Source of the DNA: Entophlyctis helioformis
Taxonomy: Eukaryota; Chytridiomycota; Chytridiomycetes; Chytridiales; Chytriomycetaceae
Assembly (NCBI GenBank): GCA_025526915.1
Contig: JAHLKH010000103.1
Span: forward strand, 28,862-92,861
DNA: 64,000 nucleotides
Reading direction: 5' to 3'
This document shows positions 33,468 through 43,834 of this stretch, one piece after another. Both the position numbers and the translations under genes were made by a program. Each line of letters begins with the position of its first letter. Positions within the stretch are counted from its first letter, which is position 1. The notes under the pieces are model-generated. The model was not told where the DNA came from. It did no database searches and was given only the letters and a program-made list of their open reading frames with translations.

Positions 33468-35859
33468 ACTTTTTTTGATGGATAAGAAAGCTTCATTCCA
33501 AATGCTCGCATAGCATGCCCCACCAGTGATGGCATAGGCTCGTTGGCAAATCCCACAGGTACCCTTACCCTACAGCGCGCCGTTTGTGTGCCCAGAGCTC
33601 AGACCGGTACACCCAAATAGACGCTTGCAGGAAGTCCGCTACACCCACCATAGCCAACCCATCACCCTCGAAGTTCCGCATCTGCTCCGCATTGAATGCT
33701 TCGCCCCACGTCCCGCCAAGGACTAACCCCCACATCAAGTTTACCACGTCAGAAACAATATGTACAAGATCGCCGCGTATCTGTGGGTGTCCCACATTCT
33801 CGTGCGTTGCAATGGCGCGTGCTGCTGCGAACCGTGCGTCCAAGCCACGCTGCCCGTGCGCTGTGCGGATAGCCACGATCCGCTCCTCTGTGCACTCGAG
33901 CGCAAAGTGCGCAATCTCCAGCGTGCTTCCCAGATCCTCGCCACACATGATGCAGCATGAACCGTCACCAAACGGGTGGGCTGGGTCGAGCAGGTTGGCG
34001 TTGATAGCGCGGCGAGCCGTGTAGATGCCGCCCACACGTGCAAGCATCAGGAACCGTGCACCTTCCGAGCGTCGCGGGTCAAAGACCGGATCTCGTATGA
34101 TATTGGCTGTCTTCTGCATCTGGAACGCAGTGTAGATGGCAGCCGTGTCGCACTTGCTGGCAGACTTGAGCGTGACAGCCAGGCCGTATGCCTTGAGGCG
34201 GGGCTTGCTGTCCGGATCGCCGTCGGGCAGGCCGGGCGTGGCCATGTAGCGGTTGTAGATTTGGATCGAGCGGCGTGTCCAGTACCAGAGGCGTCCACCA
34301 ACGGGTGCTGGCTGTGCGGGGCAGAGCAGGCCGAGTGCCGACTTCAGCTTGGGCGTCTTGAGACGAAGGCGCATGCGTGCGACCAGACTGCGGGCCACCA
34401 TGGTTTGGATGCCGCACTCTGTCAGCATTGGGACGACGGGCGTGTACATGGGTGCGCCGAGCATCTTGCGGACGCCCTGGTTGACAGCCGTCTGCAGAGG
34501 GTTTAGTGCTGACACATCGCTGCCCAGCAGCTCGAGACCGTAGTTGGCGATGCCAAGGACGGATCCCAGGTAGATGGAGTGGCGATAGCGCAGCGACAGC
34601 TTGCTGTTGGTCAAGACCGGGTGCAGCGCACTGGTCGCCTTGCGTATGGACTGTGCCTTGGACTTGATCCACTGCTTGAGCGTGAGCTCATGGTCGATCA
34701 GGACGCCGAGGTACTCGTACTCTGTCAGCACGGGCACCGCCGCTCCATGCAGCTTGATGACGACGTCCGGCGGGCCGTTGCCTGCGTTGTTGGTTGGTGG
34801 TTTGAAGAACGCCATGATGCCGCACTTGTCGACACCAAACGCCATCTGCCACTTGTCCGCCCATGCCGCCACGACTTCCACAGCGGCTGCCAATGCTGCA
34901 TGCGACTCTGCGAGAATGACCACATCGTCTGCAAACATCAGCCCACGGATGCCATGACCATCAGCCACGGCTGGGATGCTGATCTCAGGGATGCCATCGA
35001 GTATGTCGTTGAGGAACAGGTTGAACAAGAGGCCAGACAGCGGGCAGCCTTGGCGGACGCCTCGCCTGACGTTGAACGGCTCAGAGAGCACATTGCCTGA
35101 TCGTGCGCATGCAGTGGATGATGTGTAGAGTGCCTTGAGGAACTCGTACGTGCGTGGCGGGATGCCCATCTTGCGCAGCTTCCACAGCAGTGCGCCGATC
35201 GGCACCGTGTCAAATGCCTTCTTGATGTCAATGAATGCTGCGTGTGTGGGCAGCTGGCGTGCACGCCGCCGCTGGATAATGTCGACGAGAGCGCAGACCT
35301 GCGCTACCGCCTCCTCACCGCGACGGAAGCCAGCTTGCTCGTGCGTTATGAGGTTATTAGCTTCAACGAATGTGTTGAGCCGCATGTGCACTGCTTTGCA
35401 CAGCACTTTCAGGCCGACATTGATCAGCGAGATGCCACGATGGTTGGACGGATCGCTCAGATCGCCCTTCTTTGGCAGCGAGACGATGGACGCCGACTGC
35501 CAGGCCTTTGGAATGACTGCGTCCTCGAAGATGGTGTTGCACACACGCATCAGCCCCTGTGCTGCTCCCGAGATACCGGCTGCTGCCGATCGCTGGCCCT
35601 GGAGCTCCGGTGGGATCTTTGCGTCAAACGCCTTGTAGAACGACGCAGGGATGCTGTCGTCGCCAGGCGCTTTGCGTCCATTCATCTCAGAGATGGCTGC
35701 CGCCAGATCGTTCCAGCTGAACAGCAGGTCAGTGTCGCGTGCGCCTTTCAGTGGCGCAGCAGGTGGTTGCGGCTCTCCACATCTGTTGATCCAGTAGTCG
35801 AGCTCGAAGCCGCCTGATGCGTCTGCTGCCAAGGCTGAGTAGTGCCTGTGCCAGATCCG
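33468..35859 (-). mobile_element. Non-LTR retrotransposon copy L2 (5'-truncated, youngest)
   Basis: A 2.39-kb element on the minus strand with an A7-type tail at its left end and a 12-bp target-site duplication on both sides, the signature of target-primed reverse transcription. A single open reading from the 5' break to about 33565 covers the RT palm and fingers, with FIDIKKAFDTV, GVRQGCPLSGLLFN and FADDVVIL, the thumb, and a CCHC-like knuckle (CIMCGEDL). The frame is unbroken, unlike L1 and L3. The 5' end stops inside the coding region (RIWHRHYSALAADASG), so any endonuclease and first ORF are missing and the copy cannot be autonomous. I cannot assign a LINE clade by eye. Confidence 0.93.
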
Positions 35860-35871
35860 GACAGCGACACG
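35860..35871 (+). repeat. Target-site duplication of L2, right copy
   Basis: GACAGCGACACG, exact match to 33456-33467, directly after the 5' end of the element. The hydrolase reading frame resumes through it. Confidence 0.9.
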
Positions 35872-36271
35872 GCACGGCGTCTGGAGAGCGACTGGATGGA
35901 TGCGATCCGCAGCCACGGCGGCGTGCATGCCAAGGGACTGCACCGACTGGAGGAGGGCGTGTTTGTGTACGAGGGAGTGGGCCACGGCTTTGCCAACGAA
36001 TTGCGCAAGAAGGGATCGCCCGAGTTCAAGCAAGAGACGGTCAATCTGGCATGGCGCCGAGTGTTTGGCTTTCTGACAGAGCATCTCAAGAGCGTGTGAG
36101 AGTGGATCAGGGGGCAGATTGAGTGGAATGGCGAATGAAGACGGCAGTGAATGTGCAGCCGGACGGCGTGGCAGCGCAGCGCGGCAGCGATTGCCAAAAA
36201 GAGAATGGGAGACCGAAGGCGAATGTGGCAAAATGGATGTGATGGCAGAGCCACGGGCAAAACAGGAGAGT

Positions 36272-36344
36272 GGGGTCACCCCGGACTCGAACCGGGAGCC
36301 CCTCGCACCCTAAGCGAGAATCATAACCCTTAGACCAGTGACCG
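36272..36344 (-). tRNA. tRNA-Pro (anticodon AGG)
   Basis: A minus-strand 73-nt tRNA with anticodon loop TTAGGGT (A34, presumably inosine). The body is identical in design to the CGG and TGG genes and a T-run follows (ctgttttgc). Odd: the first base is C, so pair 1-72 is C-C, while the other two proline tRNAs have G1-C72. It is either a slightly damaged gene or has a 5' end processed differently. Confidence 0.88.
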
Positions 36345-36599
36345 CCCTCCTTGGAGGATTTGATCCCCCATCACACACGACTCAAAACGCCACAATCGAT
36401 TGAGAAGCCACGCTCACATTGCCCAACGACTGCGATGCAAGCTGTGCTGCTCTGCGTCACTCATCCAGCAGTGCAGCCATGCGACAGGCGCCTGTCTGCC
36501 CACACATCCGCTGTCCGACTAACTCTGCAGATTCATTGATGGCAGTGCCATCTGCATCCAACATCCACCGATACACCTCTTCAAAGCCATGCATCTCAG

Positions 36600-36832
36600 T
36601 CGGATCACCAGCTGCCAATACCATGGGTAAGAACGCTCTGTCTGGCTCGTTGGCAACAATCACGCACGTCTCTGCCCTACTGCGCGCCACTTGTGTGCCC
36701 ACAGTTCAGATCAGCTCAACCTACCTCAACCAGCCCATCAGTCTCGAGTTTCCGCATGTGTTCCGCATTGCATGCTCCCCTCCATGTTCCGCCAAGTCCA
36801 CCACGCCAGTCTGACACTGTGCACCATGGCAT
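36600..36832 (-). mobile_element. Diverged LINE 3'-end relic upstream of ankyrin C
   Basis: Compared with the left end of L2 (33520-33720), words such as ggctcgttggcaa, gcgcgcc.cttgtgtgcc.cag, ccatcag.ctcga.tttccgcat and tgttccgcattg occur in the same order, with many changes. It is therefore an older copy of the LINE tail on the minus strand, placed antisense and upstream of the ankyrin pseudogene, as L4 is for gene B. Positions 36345-36600 hold no gene I can support. Confidence 0.55.
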
Positions 36833-36932
36833 GCTGTGTTGGTTGATGCCTCAAGTTCCCACACGCTTGTTGGACGATCGCGACGAGTGGATCTTGTCCG
36901 GACAGCCACAAAGCGAGCAAGCGGCTGCGACG

Positions 36933-38672
36933 ATGATGACGATGCAGATGGAGCGACAGTCGACGGAAACAGCAGACGCAGCAGCAGCAGCCGGCGACGA
37001 GCAAGTGCGCCGTCTGCAGAGCCAGCTGCAGAGCACAGCCGAGCAGCTGGTTGCCCTTGGCCGCACCAACATGGTGTGGACTGTGGTCGAGCATGTCGTT
37101 GGAGCGAGTGGCAGCCAAGCCGTCGAGCCAGGACAACCAGGACAGCCGCCAGGACAGCCGCCAGCCAAGTGACTCAAGACAGCACCAGCAGCAGCAGCAG
37201 CAACGACTGCACAGCCAGGTGTGCCTCCTTGTGACGTTCCGCCAGCCGCCAGCGGCCTTCCGTACGGCAGCAGCCACTAGGACGGCAAGCCCGCCGAGAT
37301 CCACGCCATGATCCTCAAGCTGGCTGGCCCGCTCACTCTCTTCGTCAACGGTCTGCTCGGCGACACGGACGCACTCGACGATGAGACGGCGATGGAGCTG
37401 TGGATCGATGCGTTCAAGATGGACTGGCAAGGCGATCTGACGCTGCTGCCTGACGTTGAGCTGTCGGCCGACAACGGACTCCTGCTCGCACACTCTCGCT
37501 CCATGTACGACCGTCTCTGCAAGCGACTTCCGCAGCACACGGAGGCCTCCCGTGCGAGAGACGACGCCTATTTCAACTACTCTCACAATCCATTAGAGCC
37601 CATTTCTTTCGATTGCTGTCGGCTACTTCTTATTCCCATGCGGCACGGATGGTTCGACCTGGTCGACTTCAAGTATCCGATCGCACTTGCTCGCCTGGCT
37701 TTCCGTTTTGGCTGCCTCGATCTGCTCAAGCATCTCGAACGCCCGTACACGACGCTCCAAGAATGGATAGAAGATTGCGATCTGATGAGCGATTTCTGGA
37801 CCAGCGCAGTTATAGAAACAGCGCGGCACGGGCATCTTGATGTTCTGATCTACTTGCTTGGTCGCGGTGTGACGGGATGCACGAAAGCAGCGATGGACGG
37901 CGCGGCTGCCAACGGTCATCTACACGTTGTCAAGTGGCTCCACGAGAACAGGATAGAAGGATGCACGGCGTGGGCCATGGATCGCGCAGCTGTCAACAGT
38001 CATCTGCATGTCGTCATCTGGCTGCATGCCAACAGGACGGAAGGGTGCACGACTAAAGCGATGGATTGGGCGGCTTGCGAAGGCCATCTGCATGTGATCA
38101 AGTGGTTGCATGCCAACAGGACTGAAGGATGCACGACTAAAGCGATGGATAAGGCGGCAGTGAATGGACATTTCGATGTTTTCAAGTGGCTCCACGAGAA
38201 CAGGACGGAAGGGTGCACGATAAGGGCAATGTATCATGCTGCAGATCGTGGCCGCCTTGATATGGTGCAGTGGCTCCACGAGATCCGCGGCGAAGCGTGC
38301 ACGTCTGCCGCACTGGATGCCGCGATCAGCCGCCGACACTTGGACATTGTCAAGTACATGCACTCGAAAGGCGGCCGCGCATCAGACAGGGGTGTTAGGT
38401 CTGCAGCCAGTTGGGGTGATATCGAGATGCTGCAGTACTTGCTGGATCACGGATACGCGGTTGGACTCGACACACTCGACTGGGCCAGAACTGCCGAAGC
38501 CGCCGATATCCTCCTCGGCAGCCTCACGCTGGAACAGGCACAGACGCTGCTTGCAAAAGCCAGCCGAAGGGATAACACCATGGCCACCATCGAGCGACTC
38601 GAGTCGACCATCTACGAGCTGCAAGCGTCAAGCATGTGTTGGATGGATAGCCAAGAGTCACAGTTCGAATGA
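36933..38672 (+). pseudogene. Ankyrin-repeat pseudogene C (two nonsense codons)
   Basis: The frame is open from 36933 to 38672 except for TGA at 37170 (PPAK-stop, where A and B have CGA for Arg) and TAG at 37278 (SSH-stop, where A has TGG for Trp). The CGA-to-TGA change fits CpG deamination and removes the NLS-like motif. After 37308 (MILKLAGPLT) the reading is intact for 454 codons with at least seven ankyrin units (GHLHVVKWLHENRIEGCT and similar). The normal stop after SSM has become TGT, adding 11 residues. The TAG is shared with pseudogene E. A shorter protein starting at 37308 is conceivable. Confidence 0.82.
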
Positions 38673-38685
38673 AGATGTGGTTTCC

Positions 38686-39338
38686 GCACTTGTCGACACC
38701 AAACGCCATCTGCCACTTGTCCGCCCATGCCGCCACGATTTCCACAGCGGCTGCCAATGCTGCATGAGACTCTTCCAGAATGACCACATTGTCTGCAAAC
38801 ATCAGTCCATGGATGCCATGACCGTCAGCCACGGCTGGGATGCTAATCTCGGGGATGCCATCGAGTATGTCGTTGAGGAACAGATTGAACAAGAGGCCAG
38901 ACAGCGGGCAGCCTTGGCGGACGCCTCGCTTGACGTTGAACGGCTCAGAGAGCACATTGCCTGATCGTGCACATGCAGTGGATGATGTGTAGCGTGTCTT
39001 GAGGAACTCGTACATGCGTGGCGGGATGCCCATCTTGCGCAGCTTCCACAGCAGCGCGCCGATCGGCACCGTGTCGAATGCCTTCTTGATGTCAATGAAT
39101 GCTGCGTGTGTGGGCAGCTGGCGTGCACGCCGCCGCTGGATAATGTCGACGAGAGCGCAGACCTGCGCCACCGCCTCCTCACCGCGACGGAAGCCAGCTT
39201 GCTCGTGCGTTATGAGCTTATTAGCTTCAACGAATGCGTTGAGCCGCATGTGCACTGCTTTGCATGGCACTTTCAGGCCGACATTGATCAGCGAGATACC
39301 ATGATGGTTGGACCCTTCCTTGGCAGCGAGACAATGGA
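38686..39338 (-). mobile_element. LINE fragment L3 with a changed catalytic site
   Basis: About 650 bp of the RT region on the minus strand, from KAVHMRLNAFVEANKLITHE to WADKWQMAFGVDKCG. The catalytic block C reads FADNVVIL instead of FADDVVIL, losing the second essential Asp. Relative to L2 about 15 bp are missing near 39312. Neither end is natural: there is no A-tail, and the left end joins the 3' flank of ankyrin C. It is a dead internal fragment. Confidence 0.9.
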
Positions 39339-39411
39339 CTAAAGAATGTGGTGAGGCTAGTGATCAAAGGCGGATTTTAATGATAGCATCAAGTTAAGGG
39401 CTGACAACCGA

Positions 39412-41217
39412 TCAGTACGAGAACGAGCCACCGCGGGTGAGGAGGGCGTACAGGAGACCGGCAGCAGTGGCGGCGAGCGGCACGGTGAGGATCCACGAGA
39501 AGAAGCACCACGCGAACATGGTCCAGTTGATGGCCTTGAGCGAGCCGTTGCAGAGACCGACACCGACGGTGGCACCAGTGATACAGTGGGTGGTCGACAG
39601 AGGGACACCGAGGAACGAGCCGGTAATGACAGTCAGGGCAGCGCCGAGCTCCATCGAGAAACCACGCGTGGGCGAGTGGTACGTGAGGTTGTTGCCGAGC
39701 GACTTCATGATGTTGTAGCCGTAGAGAGCGAGACCAAGGTCAATGCCGACGGCACCAATGGCCAGAATCCAGATCTGCGTGTCGATCTTGGAGCCGGGAG
39801 TGGCGCCCTTGACCCAGATGTCGTACACAGCAGCGAGGGGGCCGACGGCGTTGGCAACGTCGTTGGAGCCGTGGGCAAAAGACGCGAACGCGGCAGTGCA
39901 GACCTGGAGGAGCGAGTACAGGTACTCGGTCTTGTTGTCGTAGCGGACAGCAACCTCGTGGGCGGTCTTGGCGGACTCGGACTGCATCGAGGCAACATCG
40001 GCAAAGAGCGAGTTGTGGAGGAGGTTCTTGATCTTGCCGGGGATGCCAGAGACGGCACCCTTGATGTCGATACCAGCGTCCATGTGGTGGGCAGCAGGGG
40101 CAGCGGCGGCCTTGACCTCCTTGGTGTCGACATCGGCGGTGGTGGTGGGCAGGTGGTCGGGAGTGAACGTGGCGCTGAGGTACTCGGCAAGACGCTCGTT
40201 CTTGGGCTGCTCGGGCACGAACCAGATGTAGAAGATGTGGTACCACTTGAGGTCCTCCTCCTTCTCGAGCACACGGATAAAGTACGGGGCAACAAAGGCG
40301 TAACCAATGACGAGGATCGAGCCAAAGAGAGCACCAGTGGGGATCAGGATGGCGGCCCAGTCGGACTTCTTGACAACCCAGCCGTCGGTCCAGCTGAGCT
40401 CCATGTCGACGGGCTTCCACTTGCCGTTCTTGAGGCCGACGTAGAAGAACATGATCGAGAGCGAGATGGCAAAGTACCACGGGATGGCGTAGATACCGGC
40501 GCGGAGCGAGTTCTTGGCCTTGAGCACGGCGTACTTGGTGATCAGGTACACAATCGAGGCAATGAGGGCGGCAATGAGCGGCGACGTGAACCACGAGATG
40601 ATGATCTTGGCCATGCCCTTGAAGGTCCAGTCGACGGCGTCAACACCGAAAGCAGAGATGCCGACACCGGTGAGAGCACCGACGATCGAGTGCGTGGTCG
40701 AGACGGGCCAGCCCATGTAGGTGGCGTACATAACCCACGACGACGAGGCAATCAGGGCAGACATGAAACCCTCCATGAGGAGCTCGGGGCGGGTCTTGAA
40801 GAGCGACACCTTGATGATGTTGTTCTTGATCGTGTCGGTGGTCGACGCACCAAGGAGGATGGCACCACCGGCCTCGGTGAAGAGGGCGATGACGACAGCC
40901 TGCCACAGCTTGAGCGAGCGCGAGCCGACCGAGGTGGCGAACGAGTTGGCGACATCGTTGGCACCTGTGGAGCAGCGAGTGCAGTGTCGTGGAGACGCAG
41001 AGTGTCAGTGCACCAGCCGGCCAAGCGTGCTTTGAAGGCGCATATGCCGATGCCAAGCAGGATTGCACCGCCGGGGCAACCAGCCAGCCACACACACACA
41101 CACACACACACAACCACAACCACAACCACAAGCTACTAACGCACCAATGGTGAAGGCGTCAAAGACGGCAAAGCAGACCGTCAGGGCAAAGATCCAGGTG
41201 AAGGAGTAGGGCTGCAT
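39412..41217 (-). CDS. PiT-family inorganic phosphate transporter (Pho89 type)
   Basis: Two exons on the minus strand, 41217-41145 and 40964-39412, 541 aa. It is a sodium- or proton-coupled phosphate symporter of the plasma membrane. Both inverted-repeat signatures are present: GANDVANSFATSVG from residue 25 (split by the intron at GAND) and GSNDVANAVGPLAAVYDI near residue 391, plus PVSTTHSIVGALTGVG and PLSTTHCITGATVGVG. About ten hydrophobic helices surround a hydrophilic central loop (about residues 230-360), as in the family. The C-terminus is RGGSFSY. The intron carries a CA repeat. Fungal Pho89 is induced by low phosphate, but no such site was recognised here. Confidence 0.93.
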
Positions 41218-41275
41218 GGCTGCAGGTGTAGTCTAGGAGGCGGGATGGTCTGAGCGTCGAGGGGCAGCCGGCCGC

Positions 41276-41284
41276 CTTTTAAAC
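41276..41284 (-). promoter_or_regulatory. TATA-like box of the phosphate transporter
   Basis: GTTTAAAAG on the minus strand, about 60 bp before the ATG at 41217. The same nine bases occur 84 bp before the ATG of the Reeler-like gene (42867-42875). The assignment rests on position and resemblance only. Confidence 0.45.
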
Positions 41285-42003
41285 CACGGCCAGCGTGGAT
41301 CTGCCCGATGTGCACAGTATTGCGCTTTTTTCTTATCAGCGTCCTTTGTCGCCAATGGCAAGCTGCAGGACAGCGACGTGCACGATTGATTGGCTGGCAA
41401 AGTTTGCTTGCCGGCCTGGGCCGACCGGTGAATTTGTCGAGATGAGCGGCCGCCCTCTGCTTCAATGGTTGCGCCATGCGGCGACCCCCGTTCCAACCGT
41501 CGGCATGCATCATCGCACATCGGCATTGCCAGTGCCGCCCTGTTCAGCCACGCACTCTGCCAGCAGGCTGCCAGCAGGCTGCCCCGACCGTGAGCGCATC
41601 CGATGCAGCCAACGCTCCTTGCCGTGCCCAGCTGCCAGGCAAGATGGCATGCGGGCAGCCCCAGCTTGCTCTGGCTGATTGACAGACAGCGCTGCGCATC
41701 CACAGCCCTCCACGACTGTCGATTGGGAGCATCCATGCGGTGCTCATGCACCGATCCCGCGTTGCTCGTGGACAGGCCTTGAGGAAATCCACACACGGAC
41801 AGCCGCCATGCCCACTGCCGTGCCGCACGCTGCTTCGCGTTCGAGTCTGTGCATTAAGCTACGACACTCTGAGCATCCGCGAGATACACATGCATCTGGC
41901 TGCAAAACACGCTACGTGAAGATGCAGGACACAATGGATTCATTCAAGTACTAGTGGCACATGCGGACAGGGAAAGAGGAAAGAGGATGCGGCGGGGGGC
42001 TGC
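41285..42003. other. Intergenic, no gene recognised
   Basis: About 720 bp between the phosphate-transporter promoter and the end of the secreted-protein gene. Open readings on both strands are short, overlapping and have no recognisable features. It probably holds the upstream region of the transporter and the 3' UTR of the neighbour. Confidence 0.5.
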
Positions 42004-42783
42004 TTAGTAGCTGGCGCCGTAAGCGGGCTTGGACGCGGGAGTCTCCATGGGCATGCCATAGGCGGGCTTGTCGTGGGCGGGCATACCGTAAGAGGGCTTG
42101 GACATGGGGGTCTCGACGGGCTTGGGGAGCGACTTGTCGTAGCTAGTGTGCGACATCATGGACTTGGGCTTGCACTTGATGACCTTGCGGATCATGGGCT
42201 CGCCCATCGGGGTGCCGTAGCCCATCTTCTTCATGCGGAAGTCGTCCTTGTCGTCAATGTAGAAGCGCTTGGTGAACCACTCGGGCGCGCCCTTGGCGCT
42301 CTTCTTGTCCGTGTCGGCGACGGCAAAGTTGATGAACATCTTGCCGACGGCGGCAAAGTCCGCGGGGTTGGGCGTGAACTTGAAGACGGTCGAGACGGGC
42401 TTGGGCTTGGGGTTGGCGTGCGTGAAGGTGGCCTCGACGGGGCCCTTGATGTTGGCGGCGGCACAGACCTCGGGCTTCGTGTAGCGGAAGAGGCTGGTGT
42501 CGATGTCGAACTTGCCCAGGTGGGTCTTGAGGTCCGACTCGACGACAACGTACATCAGCACGCCGTTGTAGGTCTTCTTGCCGGCGGTGTTGATGACGCT
42601 GACGTCCCAGCCGGTGGCCGTCGACGTGACGCTCAGGTCCCAGCCGAGCGAAGCGTCGGGGGCGATGCCGTGGGCGGCCTCGATGACGGTGGCGTTGATG
42701 GCGCACTTGGGGGCGCCGGTCGGGAGGGCGGCGACAGAGGAGGCGAGGGCAGCGATGGCGAGAGGGACAATGGAGAAGATCAT
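42004..42783 (-). CDS. Secreted Reeler-like domain protein
   Basis: A single exon, 259 aa. The start at 42783 is chosen because it gives a clean signal peptide (MIFSIVPLAIAALASSVAALP); the open frame runs further upstream but that part has no such features. Residues about 25-180 resemble a Reeler fold: GVLMYVVVESDLKTHLGKFD, a cysteine at TKPEVCAAA, then a THANPKPKPVSTVFKF strand. The C-terminus has tandem short repeats of the KPAYGMP/KPSYGMP type, suggesting a wall or extracellular matrix protein. Function is inferred from resemblance only. Confidence 0.7.
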   Translation of the reverse strand: MIFSIVPLAIAALASSVAALPTGAPKCAINATVIEAAHGIAPDASLGWDLSVTSTATGWDVSVINTAGKKTYNGVLMYVVVESDLKTHLGKFDIDTSLFRYTKPEVCAAANIKGPVEATFTHANPKPKPVSTVFKFTPNPADFAAVGKMFINFAVADTDKKSAKGAPEWFTKRFYIDDKDDFRMKKMGYGTPMGEPMIRKVIKCKPKSMMSHTSYDKSLPKPVETPMSKPSYGMPAHDKPAYGMPMETPASKPAYGASY

Positions 42784-43534
42784 ATTGTCTGTTGAGTGTT
42801 TGTACGAGGGATTATACACAGAAGGTGGTGGTTGATGGAGAGAGGGAGAGCGGGGCCCGCCGCCTGCTTTTAAACAGAGGCGGGCGGTCTGCGTGTGGTG
42901 GGTGTGCTGAGTGCGCGCCGCGTGTGCAGCAGCGTGGCACCTGCTTGCGGCCATGACGAGCGCGCCACCGCGTGTGTGGCGCTGCGGTGCGCGCGCGCTG
43001 ATTGGCCGGCCGCGCGACGACGGGTGCCACCTGGCCGTCTGTCGGTCTGACGGTCGCGGCGGGTGCCAGCAGCAGGTGCCTCTGACGCCAGCGTCTCAGG
43101 TTGAGTGAAACAATGACCGCCCGCCCTTCGCCTGTGCCCGCCGTGCCCGCCGTGCCCGCGAGGCTGGTGCACAGCAAAGGCGTCGCGGGTGGGCGTGCGT
43201 GCGTGCGTGCGTGGGGTAGCGGACGCGGCGGCCCTGCTGACGGCATGGGCGTGCCACACCGTGTTCCACCGCTGTTTGGCCGTGCCGCTGGTGGCCGCTG
43301 CTGTCCCGCTGCTGCTGTCTGCTGCGGCCCGGGCTCTCGCCTCCAACGCACTGACGTCACGGCTTTGAGTCGACGCCGTGAATGGACGCCTCGAGTGGAC
43401 GGACGCCTCGTGACGATACAGAGAGCCCATGCTTCGAGTAGAGGCTTCCAGTTGATGCGTGCTTTATTGAATTAAGAGTGTATTGACGTCACGACCAACC
43501 AACCGACCGACCGACCGACAAGGCAACACAGCCC
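42784..43534. other. GC-rich intergenic region with TATA-like box
   Basis: About 750 bp upstream of the Reeler-like gene and downstream of the NAA50 gene. GTTTAAAAG at 42867-42875 (minus strand) is a good TATA candidate 84 bp before the ATG. The rest is very GC-rich with no gene I can support. Confidence 0.5.
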
Positions 43535-43757
43535 TCACCGCAACTCGCGGCGGAGGAAAAAGGCGTGCGGCGGCTCGACGCCGACATTAAGGCGGTAGTA
43601 GCCGTCGACGCGCGAGTAGATGTAGAAGCCGTTCTTGCCATAGAAGCGCAGCGCCTGCTCGTTGGACGTCTGCACGTGCAGACACATGTACTCGTACGTC
43701 GGGTCGGCCACAAAAGTCTCGATGATGCACTGCAGCAGCATCGATCCTGCAAGTGTG

Positions 43758-43834
<77 letters not shown>

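Larger units (their letters stand above)
33333..36099 (+). pseudogene. Dienelactone-hydrolase family remnant split by LINE L2
   Basis: Two pieces in the same frame: 33333-33467 (AACVSFYGIPPPSLIDIKQ, then GHFGALD) and 35860-36099 (RRLESDWMDAIRSHGG, then GVGHGFANE, stop). These match the second half of alpha/beta hydrolases of the dienelactone hydrolase family: the first keeps the region with the catalytic Asp (GHFGALD) and the second the catalytic His (GVGHGF). The N-terminal half with the nucleophile Cys is absent, and only about 220 bp separate this piece from the ABC transporter start. The gap between the pieces is exactly LINE L2 plus one 12-bp duplication. The gene was probably already incomplete, or its front was lost later. 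Confidence 0.8.

Noticed and set aside
34079..34672. Second reading frames of about 200 codons inside L1 and L2
   Set aside because: They exist in both copies only because the copies are alike; the RT frame explains the sequence.
36457..36702. 81-codon minus-strand reading beside tRNA-Pro(AGG)
   Set aside because: No domain seen, and its left part coincides with diverged LINE tail sequence; not supportable as a gene.
39586..41139. 517-codon + strand open reading over the phosphate transporter
   Set aside because: Shadow of a membrane-protein gene with its signature motifs on the other strand; also runs through the intron.
41295..41678. Short + strand readings between the phosphate transporter and the Reeler-like gene
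   Set aside because: Several overlapping frames of similar length, no motifs, no splice logic.
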